61,472 bases of DNA, from positions 1 through 61,472 of the IMG/VR virus record IMGVR_UViG_3300046616_000596. The stretch is one strand, 5' to 3'. The notes under the pieces are model-generated. The model was not told the origin of the DNA, ran no database searches, and worked only from the letters and a program-made list of their open reading frames with translations. Shown piece by piece: positions 21,848 to 28,877 of the stretch (position 1 is its first letter; the number at the start of each line of letters is the position of its first letter). The translations under genes were made by a program, and so were the position numbers. The stretch comes from a virus.

Positions 21848-21942
21848 AGCTCTCCACCATCATCGCGCTCGCCTGCGCTTATGTACTGGCAGCCATTGTG
21901 ATCATTCTGACTTCCGACGCACCTCTCGGCCGGATGCTGTAA
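21844..21942 (+). CDS. Single-TM microprotein, 32 aa
   Basis: MKLSTIIALACAYVLAAIVI forms one membrane helix, followed by a short polar tail. It starts in an ATGA with the ASCH gene. It may be a membrane peptide of regulatory type. Confidence 0.45.
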   Translation: MKLSTIIALACAYVLAAIVIILTSDAPLGRML

Positions 21943-21979
21943 CCCGATTCACCCACCAATAAGACCAAGGAGAAAAATC

Positions 21980-22192
21980 ATGTGTGCCAATACCCTGCTT
22001 GACACCGTGTCGAGCCAAATGCAGTGCAAGAACGACGCCGCACTGTCGCGCCTGCTGGAAGTCGCGCCGCCGGTAGTTAGTAACTGGCGCCGTGGCCGCA
22101 TCGCATTCGGCCCAACGCATATCGTGCGCCTGCACGAGAAGGACCCCGAGGCATTCCCGGTCAAGCGCATCCGCGAACTACTGGCCGCCTGA
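21980..22192 (+). CDS. YdaS/Cro-like HTH protein, 70 aa
   Basis: The protein reads NDAALSRLLEVAPPVVSNWR followed by RGRIAFGPTHIVRLHEKD, the HTH and wing of YdaS/phage Cro-type proteins. AAGGAGAAAAATC gives a good ribosome site. It may be a second regulator of the early rightward region, and it has a relative at 6637-6912. Confidence 0.7.
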   Translation: MCANTLLDTVSSQMQCKNDAALSRLLEVAPPVVSNWRRGRIAFGPTHIVRLHEKDPEAFPVKRIRELLAA

Positions 22193-22197
22193 CAGCC

Positions 22198-22584
22198 ATG
22201 GTCCCTCGCTCCTGCTACATCAACGCCGCCCGCGACCGCGCTCAAACGGCTATCCCGGCTCCAGTGGCCACCTTCCGCTGCGCCTGCTGTGGGCAGCATA
22301 AGTACATCCCTGGACGGAAGAGTGCAGGGAAGATCGGTAAGCGGACGATCTGGCACTGCGCGGGGTGTGTGGGAGGCGGCTCAGTCGCCGACCTGAACCA
22401 GCTCAATGGGCCCGTTGGCCTTGCCGACGTTCTCGAGCTTGTTTCTGTACCCGCAACGGGGACAGAGGAAATAGCAACCAAAGTGGTCAATTCCCGGCTC
22501 GACCTGGGAGAACTGCCAGTTAGCAGTGCAGCGTTTGCAAGTCCACATGATGAACCTCCGCTCAAAGAAGGAATCGTAGCATGA
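22198..22584 (+). CDS. Zinc-ribbon protein with doubtful 3' half, 128 aa
   Basis: The first ~60 residues look real, with two Cys pairs (FRCACCGQHKYIPG and WHCAGCV). The rest (GGGSVADLNQLNGPVGLADV onward) is antisense to the reverse zinc-ribbon gene at 22381-22548 and seems to be read-through. I suspect the gene once stopped near 22380 and lost its stop when the reverse cassette entered. The exact end is uncertain. Confidence 0.45.
   Translation: MVPRSCYINAARDRAQTAIPAPVATFRCACCGQHKYIPGRKSAGKIGKRTIWHCAGCVGGGSVADLNQLNGPVGLADVLELVSVPATGTEEIATKVVNSRLDLGELPVSSAAFASPHDEPPLKEGIVA
22381..22548 (-). CDS. Reverse-cassette zinc ribbon protein, 55 aa
   Basis: MWTCKRCTANWQFSQVEPGI and CYFLCPRCGYRNK give a classic CxxC...CPRCG zinc ribbon. 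A CGGAGG ribosome site precedes the ATG, and TTGACG with TACGAT 16 bases apart lies further upstream, so the gene has its own promoter. It is oriented against the surrounding genes. It could bind nucleic acid or a host protein. Confidence 0.65.
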   Translation of the reverse strand: MWTCKRCTANWQFSQVEPGIDHFGCYFLCPRCGYRNKLENVGKANGPIELVQVGD

Positions 22585-22600
22585 CGCCGCGCTCCGTCAA
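22570..22600 (-). promoter_or_regulatory. Promoter of reverse zinc-ribbon cassette
   Basis: On the minus strand TTGACG (22595-22600) and an extended -10 TGC-TACGAT (hexamer at 22573-22578) are 16 bases apart. The element TCATGCTACGATTCC recurs at 22946-22960 and in variant form before other reverse genes. It overlaps a rightward ATGA that may be the remnant start of a lost gene. Confidence 0.6.
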
Positions 22601-22604
22601 GCCC

Positions 22605-22925
22605 TTAGTCCGCATCCATCGGCAGCGCCAGATGTTCGACAACACCCGTAAAGCGCTCGGTACCGTGATCACAGACAAGGTGCAGCTCGGGCTCATGGAT
22701 CGCGTCGCTGTTGATCCAGTGCGACACGGCCACGCGCACGGCGTCATCGCACTTAACGGCGTGATCCATACCTTCCGGCCAGTGGTTTGCGGGGAAGCAC
22801 AGGGCGTACTTCTGCTCGAAGGCCTGAACCGGCTTGCCAGTCCAGAGCGTGACGTAAGCGTAGCTGCCGTCAGTGATCACTTCGGCGAGCATTTTGCCGT
22901 CCTGGGCGGTGATGTTCATGCGCAT
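22605..22925 (-). CDS. Reverse-cassette protein, 106 aa
   Basis: MRMNITAQDGKMLAEVITDG has AAAGGA seven bases upstream and an extended -10 (TGCTACGAT) 24 bases upstream. The protein alternates strands (SYAYVTLWTGKPVQAFEQKY) and ends in a polar region. It opposes the rightward operon and fills the space before the methyltransferase. A rightward frame covering it (22581-22955) was rejected. Function unknown; an anti-defence role is only a guess. Confidence 0.6.
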   Translation of the reverse strand: MRMNITAQDGKMLAEVITDGSYAYVTLWTGKPVQAFEQKYALCFPANHWPEGMDHAVKCDDAVRVAVSHWINSDAIHEPELHLVCDHGTERFTGVVEHLALPMDAD

Positions 22926-22945
22926 TGCGTTTCCTTTCCAAAGAG

Positions 22946-22960
22946 GGAATCGTAGCATGA
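22946..22960 (-). promoter_or_regulatory. Extended -10 of reverse 106-aa cassette
   Basis: TCATGCTACGATTCC on the minus strand is identical to the element at 22570-22584. It overlaps the start codon of the methyltransferase at 22957. The -35 region is weak. Confidence 0.5.
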
Positions 22961-25077
22961 AGCGAGACGCATGCACCTTCGAGCTCGACTTAGGCAATGA
23001 GCTGATTATCGACAACTTCGCGGGCGGCGGTGGCACGAGCACCGGTCTTGAGTTGGCCTTCGGTCGTCCGGTCGACATTGCGATCAACCACGACCCCGAA
23101 GCGCTGGCGATGCACGCCATCAACCATCCGCATACGAAGCACCTGTGCGAGAGCGTGTGGGACATTGATCCGATTGAAGTCACCGGCAATCGCCCAGTCG
23201 GCCTGGTCTGGCTGTCACCTGATTGCAAGCACTTCAGCAAAGCCAAGGGCGGCAAGCCGGTCGAGAAGAAGATTCGCGGCCTTGCATGGGTGACGCTGCG
23301 CTGGGCGGCCAAGTGCAAGCCCAGGGTCATCATGTTGGAAAACGTCGAAGAATTCAAGACGTGGGGGCCGCTGCTGATCGAAGCCGACGGCAGCGCAAAG
23401 CCGGATCCGGCGAAGCGCGGCAAGACGTTCGACAGCTTCGTGCGCCAGCTGCGCGCCCATGGCTACTCTGTGGATTACCGCGAGCTGCGCGCCAGCGACT
23501 ACAACACGCCCACGATCCGCAAACGCTTCTTCATGGTCGCCCGCCGCGATGGACTGCCGATCTGCTGGCCAGAGCAAACCAATGGCGCTCCGACATCGCC
23601 CGCCGTCCTGGCTGGTAAGCAGCGCCCGTGGCGCACGGCCGCAGAGTGCATCGACTGGTCGCTGCCATGCAATAGCATCTTTGAGCGCAAGAAGCCGCTG
23701 GCCGAGGCCACGCTGCGCCGCATCGCCAAGGGAATCATGCGCTACGTGGTCGAGGCTGATCAGCCTTTCATCGTCGGCCAGGGTGGTCCGATCTACTCCG
23801 GCAAGCCCGTTTCGACAGAGCAACCATTTGGCACGCTGACGACCGAGAACCACCGCGCCCCGGTCGTGCCGAGCATCGTACCTGTGACGCACCAGGGTGG
23901 TGACCGCAACGAATCGGTGAACGAGCCGTTCCGCACGATCACAGGCGCGCAGCGGGGTGAGAAGGCTCTCGCACAGGCAACGCTCGTGCCTGTATCGCGG
24001 GCTGCTGAGGTGGCCGCATTTCTGACCGAACATGCCAACGCCAGCAATCAGCGCGTAATGCCTGCCGACGAACCGTTGCGCACTATCTGCGCCCAGGTCA
24101 AGGGTGGACACTTCAGCATGGTCTCAGCGGAGCTGGCGCCATTCGTTATGACGAATACAACCGGCCACCTGGGCGCTGAACTCGGTTCGCCGATCCCGAC
24201 CGTAACCTCCGCTGGAAATCAAGCCCTCGTATCCGCGCACATCACAAAATTCCGGACGGGCGCCACCGGCAGCGACCTTGCCGACCCGCTGCCGACCATC
24301 ACGGCCGGACCGAAGGAGAACCCAGCTGGCGCAGCGCACGCGCTGGGCATTGTGACGGCTCACATTCAGCGCGACATGGGCCAGAGTGTCGGCCATGCCG
24401 CTGACACTTCTCTGGGTACGGTGACGGCTGGCGGCGGCGGAAAATCAGCCCTAGTGACTGCCAACCTCATCCACATGGGGCACGGCGAGGGTGCCGGCGG
24501 AGGTAAGCGCTTCAGCCACGGCATTCGCGATGTGGAACAGCCTCTGAACACTGTCACAGCGAGCGGCGCTGCCGGCGCTGTGGTAGCCAGTACGTTAGTG
24601 AAGCTGCGCGGTACAAGTAACGCTGCTGCTGCCGATGAACCGATTGGCACGATCAGCGCCCAAGGGCAACACCACGCCGAGGTGCGCGCCTTCCTGGTCA
24701 AGTACTACGGCACGGACCAAGACCCGCGCCTGGAAGAGCCGCTACACACCGTGACCACGAAGGACCGCTACGGCCTTGTGAAGATTCAGGGCGTGGACTA
24801 TCAGATCGTGGACATCGGCCTGCGCATGCTGGCGCCGCACGAGCTGTACCGCGCCCAAGGCTTCCCGACGCACTACATCATCGACGAGATTCCTGACCCG
24901 GCGATCCTGTTTAAGGACGGTCATCAGGCCGACGGCGATCCACTGCTCTTGCCGCGCGTGCCGCTCACAAAATCGTCGCAGGTTCGGATGTGCGGCAACA
25001 GCGTGTGCCCGCCGTTATCCGAAGCCCTGGTGCGCGCTAACTTCATGCACGAGCATGAGATTGCGAAGGTGGCGTGA
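22957..25077 (+). CDS. DNA cytosine-5 methyltransferase with tandem-repeat region, 706 aa
   Basis: The C5-methyltransferase motifs are present: motif I DNFAGGGGTSTGLE (residues 19-32), catalytic Cys90 in SPDCKHFS (motif IV), ENVEEF near 128 (motif VI), and YNTPTIRKRFFMVARR (motif VIII). Residues ~286-608 hold about nine copies of a unit like D/E-xPLxTVTAxGxxxLVxAxL. Motif IX/X-like sequence follows (HELYRAQGFP, CGNSVCPPLSEAL). It would methylate cytosines and could protect phage DNA from host restriction. I see no partner endonuclease nearby. The 5' end overlaps a reverse-cassette promoter. Confidence 0.92.
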   Translation: MKRDACTFELDLGNELIIDNFAGGGGTSTGLELAFGRPVDIAINHDPEALAMHAINHPHTKHLCESVWDIDPIEVTGNRPVGLVWLSPDCKHFSKAKGGKPVEKKIRGLAWVTLRWAAKCKPRVIMLENVEEFKTWGPLLIEADGSAKPDPAKRGKTFDSFVRQLRAHGYSVDYRELRASDYNTPTIRKRFFMVARRDGLPICWPEQTNGAPTSPAVLAGKQRPWRTAAECIDWSLPCNSIFERKKPLAEATLRRIAKGIMRYVVEADQPFIVGQGGPIYSGKPVSTEQPFGTLTTENHRAPVVPSIVPVTHQGGDRNESVNEPFRTITGAQRGEKALAQATLVPVSRAAEVAAFLTEHANASNQRVMPADEPLRTICAQVKGGHFSMVSAELAPFVMTNTTGHLGAELGSPIPTVTSAGNQALVSAHITKFRTGATGSDLADPLPTITAGPKENPAGAAHALGIVTAHIQRDMGQSVGHAADTSLGTVTAGGGGKSALVTANLIHMGHGEGAGGGKRFSHGIRDVEQPLNTVTASGAAGAVVASTLVKLRGTSNAAAADEPIGTISAQGQHHAEVRAFLVKYYGTDQDPRLEEPLHTVTTKDRYGLVKIQGVDYQIVDIGLRMLAPHELYRAQGFPTHYIIDEIPDPAILFKDGHQADGDPLLLPRVPLTKSSQVRMCGNSVCPPLSEALVRANFMHEHEIAKVA

Positions 25078-25079
25078 TG

Positions 25080-25313
25080 CTATTCGCTAACAGGCCCCAG
25101 CTTGTTATCTACGAAGTCTTTGCCGATTCGCTGGCCACGCGCAATTGCGGCATCCGCGTCGCCGTCAGACGGTTGCGCGGAAAAGCTCTCCGATTCGCCT
25201 GTGAAATTGTTATGCACGATTACGGAGCAATGGAAGGAATCCTTGCCTGCCACGACTTGGTGATGCAACTCGGTGCTAATGATATAGCCGCGGTACGTAA
25301 TGGTATTGGACAT
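25080..25313 (-). CDS. Reverse-cassette protein, 77 aa
   Basis: The protein (MSNTITYRGYIISTELHHQV) has several strands and a C-terminal helix. GAGGGAGCT precedes the ATG, and an extended -10 TGA-TAGGAT lies 25 bases upstream, overlapping the next rightward start. It stops 3 bases from the methyltransferase stop. The fit into the gap is the same as for the other cassettes. Confidence 0.65.
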   Translation of the reverse strand: MSNTITYRGYIISTELHHQVVAGKDSFHCSVIVHNNFTGESESFSAQPSDGDADAAIARGQRIGKDFVDNKLGPVSE

Positions 25314-25334
25314 AGCTCCCTCGATAAAAAGAAG

Positions 25335-25349
25335 GCAATCCTATCATGA
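25335..25349 (-). promoter_or_regulatory. Extended -10 of reverse 77-aa cassette
   Basis: TCATGATAGGATTGC on the minus strand matches the cassette element with two changes. It overlaps the ATG of the rightward 52-aa gene at 25346. Confidence 0.45.
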
Positions 25350-25504
25350 CCCGCCATCGAGTCCTCACCGACACCCAGGTCCGCGAAATCCGCCAGACCT
25401 ACCAGTACCGCAAGAAAGGCTGCGGCTATGGAGCCCTCGCCAGGAAGTATGGCGTGGGTGAGTCAACCATCAGAGACATCCTTACACACCGAGTGAGCTA
25501 CTGA
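25346..25504 (+). CDS. Small HTH protein, 52 aa
   Basis: The protein is a single helix-turn-helix: TDTQVREIRQTYQYRKK, GYGALARKYGVGESTIRDIL. It resembles the HTH of resolvases and transposases. AAGAAGG lies upstream. It could be a minimal transcription regulator. It lies between two reverse cassettes. Confidence 0.6.
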   Translation: MTRHRVLTDTQVREIRQTYQYRKKGCGYGALARKYGVGESTIRDILTHRVSY

Positions 25505-25743
25505 TGAACATTTACCCTGATGCCATGGTCTTCAAGCCAGCTCGTCGCCCTAGCTTCAGCCCAACCCCTAGCCGCCCTGGTTGTCGGGAAAGTATCGGCC
25601 GATTCATCTTGAAAGACGATCGGGTCATGGATCGTCTTTCCCTCGTAGATGATAACGCGACCGCGAAACCTGTAACCGGGCGCTTCGTGTGCGCCGCAGT
25701 AAATCACATGCGTGTCGGTATTAATTTGGTAGGAGCTTTGCAT
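25498..25743 (-). CDS. Reverse-cassette protein, 81 aa
   Basis: MQSSYQINTDTHVIYCGAHE has a GGAGG ribosome site five bases upstream. The core (YRFRGRVIIYEGKTIHDPIV, FPTTRAARGWAEARATSWLE) is a small strand-and-helix fold like that of the 77-aa protein at 25080 in general plan. It overlaps the 52-aa HTH gene's stop by 7 bases. A promoter element (TCATGC-TATGCT) lies upstream. Confidence 0.6.
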   Translation of the reverse strand: MQSSYQINTDTHVIYCGAHEAPGYRFRGRVIIYEGKTIHDPIVFQDESADTFPTTRAARGWAEARATSWLEDHGIRVNVHQ

Positions 25744-25770
25744 AAGGACCTCCATGTTGTTATTTCGCGG

Positions 25771-25782
25771 AGCATAGCATGA
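25771..25782 (-). promoter_or_regulatory. Extended -10 of reverse 81-aa cassette
   Basis: TCATGCTATGCT on the minus strand gives TG-C-TATGCT, 28 bases before the 81-aa gene. It overlaps the ninG start codon at 25779. Confidence 0.4.
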
Positions 25783-26468
25783 ACCGCTCCAGCGAACTTA
25801 AGCGCAAGACGCCCCTTAAAAGCCAAGGCTTCGCACGATCCGACCGCATCGAAGCCCGCGAGGTATCGAAGCTGCAGCGCCAGGTTGAGCCGAAACCGTT
25901 GAGGGGGCCGCGCCAGCGTAAATGCGCCATCTGCCGCGAACTATTCGCGCCACGCTCGATGACGCACAAGGCCTGTAAGCCGGAATGCGCGGAGGAAGTG
26001 GCAAAGCAGGTCGCCGCGAAGCAGCGGGTAAAGGCAGAAAAGGTCGAGCGCGCCGAGGTGCGCCGCCTGAAGGAAGAGCAAAAAGGCATCAAGTATCACC
26101 TGAAGAAGACAGAGGCACTGGTGAACCTGTTCGTGCGCCTGCGAGACAAGCTCGATGGTTGTATCTCTTGCCACATGCCCAGCCACTACGACGGCATCTG
26201 GCATGCCTCGCACTTCAAGAGCGTCGGCAGCAATTCCGCGCTCCGCTTCAACACCTGGAACATTCACAAAGCGTGCGAGCAATGCAACCGCTTCAAGGCT
26301 GGAAACATCGCCGAATACGAAAAGCGCTTGGTACTGAAGATTGGCGCAGTGCGCGTGGAATGGCTGAAGAACCACGAACGGGTGCGCAAGTTCGACGTGG
26401 AGTGGCTGATGCGCCTGGCGGCAATCATGCGCCGGAAGATTAAACGGCTGGAAAAGAAAGCAGCATAA
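25779..26468 (+). CDS. ninG: NinG/Rap-like recombination protein, 229 aa
   Basis: The protein matches lambda NinG: basic N-terminus (MNRSSELKRKTPLKSQG), a zinc-binding Cys block (KCAICRELFAPRSMTHKAC), then GCISCHMPSH, WHASHFKSVGSN, and CEQCNRFKAGN, which resembles an HNH-like fold. Lambda Rap helps resolve recombination intermediates. It fits with the replication genes just downstream. Confidence 0.9.
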   Translation: MNRSSELKRKTPLKSQGFARSDRIEAREVSKLQRQVEPKPLRGPRQRKCAICRELFAPRSMTHKACKPECAEEVAKQVAAKQRVKAEKVERAEVRRLKEEQKGIKYHLKKTEALVNLFVRLRDKLDGCISCHMPSHYDGIWHASHFKSVGSNSALRFNTWNIHKACEQCNRFKAGNIAEYEKRLVLKIGAVRVEWLKNHERVRKFDVEWLMRLAAIMRRKIKRLEKKAA

Positions 26469-26481
26469 CAAGGAGATAACC

Positions 26482-26712
26482 ATGGCTCGCAAAATGGTAA
26501 CAGTGGAAATCGACGTTGATATCAGCGACTTCGATGACGACGTACTTTTAGAAGAAGTGCATGACCGCGGCATCAGTGAAATCCCGCCACTCTCCAGTGG
26601 CGACAAGCACCCAATGCACGCCGCATACCACGCGCTGAAGGCCGGCGACGAACGCCGCGCGTTGGAGGTTACGCGCTCGTGGCTGTGTGATGAGTTGGGA
26701 GTGGTGCTGTGA
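26482..26712 (+). CDS. Acidic hypothetical protein, 76 aa
   Basis: The protein has a strongly acidic N-terminal part (VEIDVDISDFDDDVLLEEVH) and a helical C-terminus. AAGGAG lies 6-7 bases before the ATG. It is adjacent to ninG and overlaps the GTG of the next broken gene. DNA mimicry is conceivable from the charge, but nothing more supports it. Confidence 0.6.
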   Translation: MARKMVTVEIDVDISDFDDDVLLEEVHDRGISEIPPLSSGDKHPMHAAYHALKAGDERRALEVTRSWLCDELGVVL

Positions 26713-26894
26713 AGCGGTGGCTCTGGCAAGTCCTTGTGCCTGGCGACCTTCCGTCCGCTGCTATCTGATTCATTGGTGCGATCTGGAATGTATCGGCTGC
26801 ATGGCGCCCTGAGCTGGCTGCGATCTACGCCGCACTCGGCGCGCTGAACCTGTACTCCTGGGACTACCAGCGCCGCCACAACGGCAACGACTGA
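26709..26894 (+). pseudogene. Small membrane protein interrupted by in-frame UGA
   Basis: From a GTG at 26709 the frame reads VKRWLWQVLVPGDLPSAAI, then a TGA at 26766-26768, then continues in the same frame as FIGAIWNVSAAWRPELAAIY and AALGALNLYSWDY to a TGA at 26892. Both parts fit a single ~61-codon membrane protein. The stop is likely a TGG-to-TGA mutation or read through. It is broken unless UGA is suppressed. Confidence 0.5.
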
Positions 26895-26910
26895 CGAAAC
26901 GAGGCCCTAC

Positions 26911-27309
26911 TTGAAACTCACGAAAGCGCAGCGCGCTACTTTACATGCCATGTTCGGCGGCCGGTGCGCCTACTGCGGCGAGCCACTGGGTGAACGCTGG
27001 CACGCCGACCACCTGGAAGCCATCGAGCGCAAGTGGGTTGCTGTGGGCGGCCGTGCCGTGGCGACCGGCGAGGCATGGAAGCCAGAAAACGACCGCATCG
27101 AAAACATGATGCCTTCCTGCCCGCCATGCAACATCGATAAGCACATGATGAAGCTGGAGCACTGGCGCGAGAAGCTGGCGCGCGCACTGGAAGTGCTGAC
27201 GCGGAACTATCCCACTTACCGCCACGCGCGCCGCTTCGGCCAACTACAAGAAACGCCACAGCCCATCGTTTTCTACTTCGAGCGCGTGGCAGCAAAGGAA
27301 GTTAAATGA
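26911..27309 (+). CDS. HNH endonuclease, 132 aa (TTG start)
   Basis: The HNH core is clear: CAYCGEPLGERWHADHLEAI, then ENDRIENMMPSCPPCN and HMMKLEHWR. TTG at 26911 is the start by frame and spacing, though the ribosome site is weak. It resembles phage recombination-associated HNH proteins of the ninG neighbourhood. It is coupled by ATGA to the 37-aa frame. Confidence 0.8.
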   Translation: MKLTKAQRATLHAMFGGRCAYCGEPLGERWHADHLEAIERKWVAVGGRAVATGEAWKPENDRIENMMPSCPPCNIDKHMMKLEHWREKLARALEVLTRNYPTYRHARRFGQLQETPQPIVFYFERVAAKEVK

Positions 27310-27419
27310 ATAACCCGGTCCAGCGCCGCCTTGAATACATGGCCCACACCGTCTACTGCAGGCTTCTTGCAAGGTGCGGCGTGCGCAATCTCGAATCCAT
27401 CCAGAAGCACGAAATATGA
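27306..27419 (+). CDS. Small protein, 37 aa
   Basis: MNNPVQRRLEYMAHTVYCRL is a short basic helical protein, coupled by ATGA overlaps to the HNH gene before it and the replication gene after it. No family is known to me. Confidence 0.45.
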   Translation: MNNPVQRRLEYMAHTVYCRLLARCGVRNLESIQKHEI

Positions 27420-28246
27420 CAAATGGCATCGACTGGTTCCGCTGGCATCACGGCAGCGTGACCGATCCGAAATTCCAACTAATCGCCAGCAAGGCCAGCG
27501 TGCGCCTGGGCGACGTGATCGCGGTTTGGGGCTTCCTACTTGAGAAGGCGAGCGCCAACCTGGTGCGCGGCGAGTACGGCGCCATCGATCTCGAGACGGT
27601 GGATTTCATGCTGGGCGCGGGTGAGGGCGCTACAGCGCGAATTATGCAAGCAATGAATGATCGCGGCCTGCTCGAAGCGGGCCGAATTGAAGCGTGGGAG
27701 CGACGTCAGCCGAAACGCGAGCGGGAAGATAGTACGGCGGCAGACCGCAAACGCCAACAACGAGCACGAGAAGCCGAAGAAAGCCAAGTCACACCATGTG
27801 ATGACGATGTCACGCCATGTCACACCACGTCACACCAAAAAACACCCAGAGTAGAGAAGAGTAGAGAAGAGAAGAAGGAAGGAACTAAGCCTAAGGCTAA
27901 GCGAGATGTAGAGGCCTCCGGCTCACGCCTTCCGCCCGACTGGCATCCATCCGCCGAAGACACGCTTTTCTGCAAGACCGAGCGCCCAGACCTTCGCCCT
28001 TCTGAGGTCGCCAAGCGGTTCTACGACCACTGGATCGCAAAGCCAGGCAAGGATGGGCGTAAGGCGAACTGGTCGGCCACGTGGCGCAACTGGGTGCGCA
28101 ACGAGAAGCAGCAGCCGGCGGCGCGCGGCTCCGCTGGCGCACCGGCCGGCACCGTGTACGACCAAAGCATGGCCGCCGCCGCGCGCGCCAAAGAGAAAAT
28201 TTTCGGCCCGGCAGCCGACGAAGGAGTAATCGATGCAACAGAGTGA
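27416..28246 (+). CDS. Replication initiation protein (lambda O/DnaT-like), 276 aa
   Basis: The N-terminal ~100 residues are a winged-helix-like domain (GIDWFRWHHGSVTDPKF, SKASVRLGDVIAVWGFLLEK). The middle is a charged linker whose DNA carries iterons. The C-terminal domain (DWHPSAEDTLFCKTERPDLR, KANWSATWRNWVR) resembles DnaT/phage replication domains. It would bind the origin inside its own gene and recruit a helicase loader. I chose ATG at 27416; an upstream ATG at 27374 is less likely. Confidence 0.8.
   Translation: MTNGIDWFRWHHGSVTDPKFQLIASKASVRLGDVIAVWGFLLEKASANLVRGEYGAIDLETVDFMLGAGEGATARIMQAMNDRGLLEAGRIEAWERRQPKREREDSTAADRKRQQRAREAEESQVTPCDDDVTPCHTTSHQKTPRVEKSREEKKEGTKPKAKRDVEASGSRLPPDWHPSAEDTLFCKTERPDLRPSEVAKRFYDHWIAKPGKDGRKANWSATWRNWVRNEKQQPAARGSAGAPAGTVYDQSMAAAARAKEKIFGPAADEGVIDATE
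27788..27837 (+). other. Phage replication origin (four iterons inside the O-like gene)
   Basis: GTCACACCAT, GTCACGCCAT, GTCACACCAC and GTCACACCAA begin at 27788, 27809, 27819 and 27829, so spacing is 21, 10 and 10 bases (one or two helical turns). A purine-rich run (27842-27883) follows. The arrangement copies lambda ori, which lies in gene O. Confidence 0.7.
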
Positions 28247-28877
28247 CTACGACGAGTTTGTGGGCATGGTGAGCGCCGTGACCGAACTGTACGGCAAGGC
28301 CGCCAGCGAATTCACCATCGGCATCTGGTGGGCGGCGCTGAGGCGTTATGACCTGTCAGCTATCCGCCAAGCCTTCGACCGCCACGTCCGCAATCCGGAC
28401 ACCGGCCAGTTCGCGCCGAAGCCCGCCGACCTGATCCGCATGATGGGCGGCACGACGCAAGATTCCGCCCTGGTGGCGTGGGCCAAGGTCGACCGCGCGC
28501 TGCGCGTAGTGGGCCCCTATCGCAGCGTGGTCTTCGATGATGCGCTTGTCCACCGTGTGCTGACGGAAATGGGCGGGTGGGTCGCGCTGGGCACGAAGAC
28601 CGAGGACGAATGGCCGTTCATCGCCAAGGAATTCGAAAGCAGATACCGGGGCTACAAGATGCGCAACGAGGTGCCGGAATACCCGCCGGTCCTCGTTGGC
28701 ATGGCGGAGGCACAGAACCAGCAAGTGGGCTTCGCGTCCGAGCCGCCGATGCTTATTGGGCACGCTCCCGCAGCGGAGAAGGTTAGAGCGTTGGGATCAA
28801 ATCAGCCGATTCTGGAAATGCAGCCAGCTGGCGAACTGGTGCCGCTCAGCGCCAAGCAGATCGGTCACGCGGCATGA
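28233..28877 (+). CDS. DUF6475-type protein, helicase-loader candidate, 214 aa
   Basis: The protein (DYDEFVGMVSAVTELYGKAA, WWAALRRYDLSAIRQAFDRH, KPADLIRMMGG) belongs to a group found after O-like genes in betaproteobacterial phages, and I recall it as DUF6475. By analogy with lambda P it may load the helicase. The start overlaps the end of the O-like gene by 14 bases. The function is inferred from context. Confidence 0.7.
   Translation: MQQSDYDEFVGMVSAVTELYGKAASEFTIGIWWAALRRYDLSAIRQAFDRHVRNPDTGQFAPKPADLIRMMGGTTQDSALVAWAKVDRALRVVGPYRSVVFDDALVHRVLTEMGGWVALGTKTEDEWPFIAKEFESRYRGYKMRNEVPEYPPVLVGMAEAQNQQVGFASEPPMLIGHAPAAEKVRALGSNQPILEMQPAGELVPLSAKQIGHAA

Noticed and set aside
22581-22955. 124-aa rightward frame before the methyltransferase
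   Set aside because: The leftward 106-aa gene in the same DNA has a ribosome site, an extended -10 and better protein composition.
25074-25349. 91-aa rightward frame after the methyltransferase
   Set aside because: It is antisense to the 77-aa reverse-cassette gene, which has better signals.
25504-25782. 92-aa rightward frame before ninG
   Set aside because: It is antisense to the 81-aa reverse-cassette gene with a GGAGG ribosome site.
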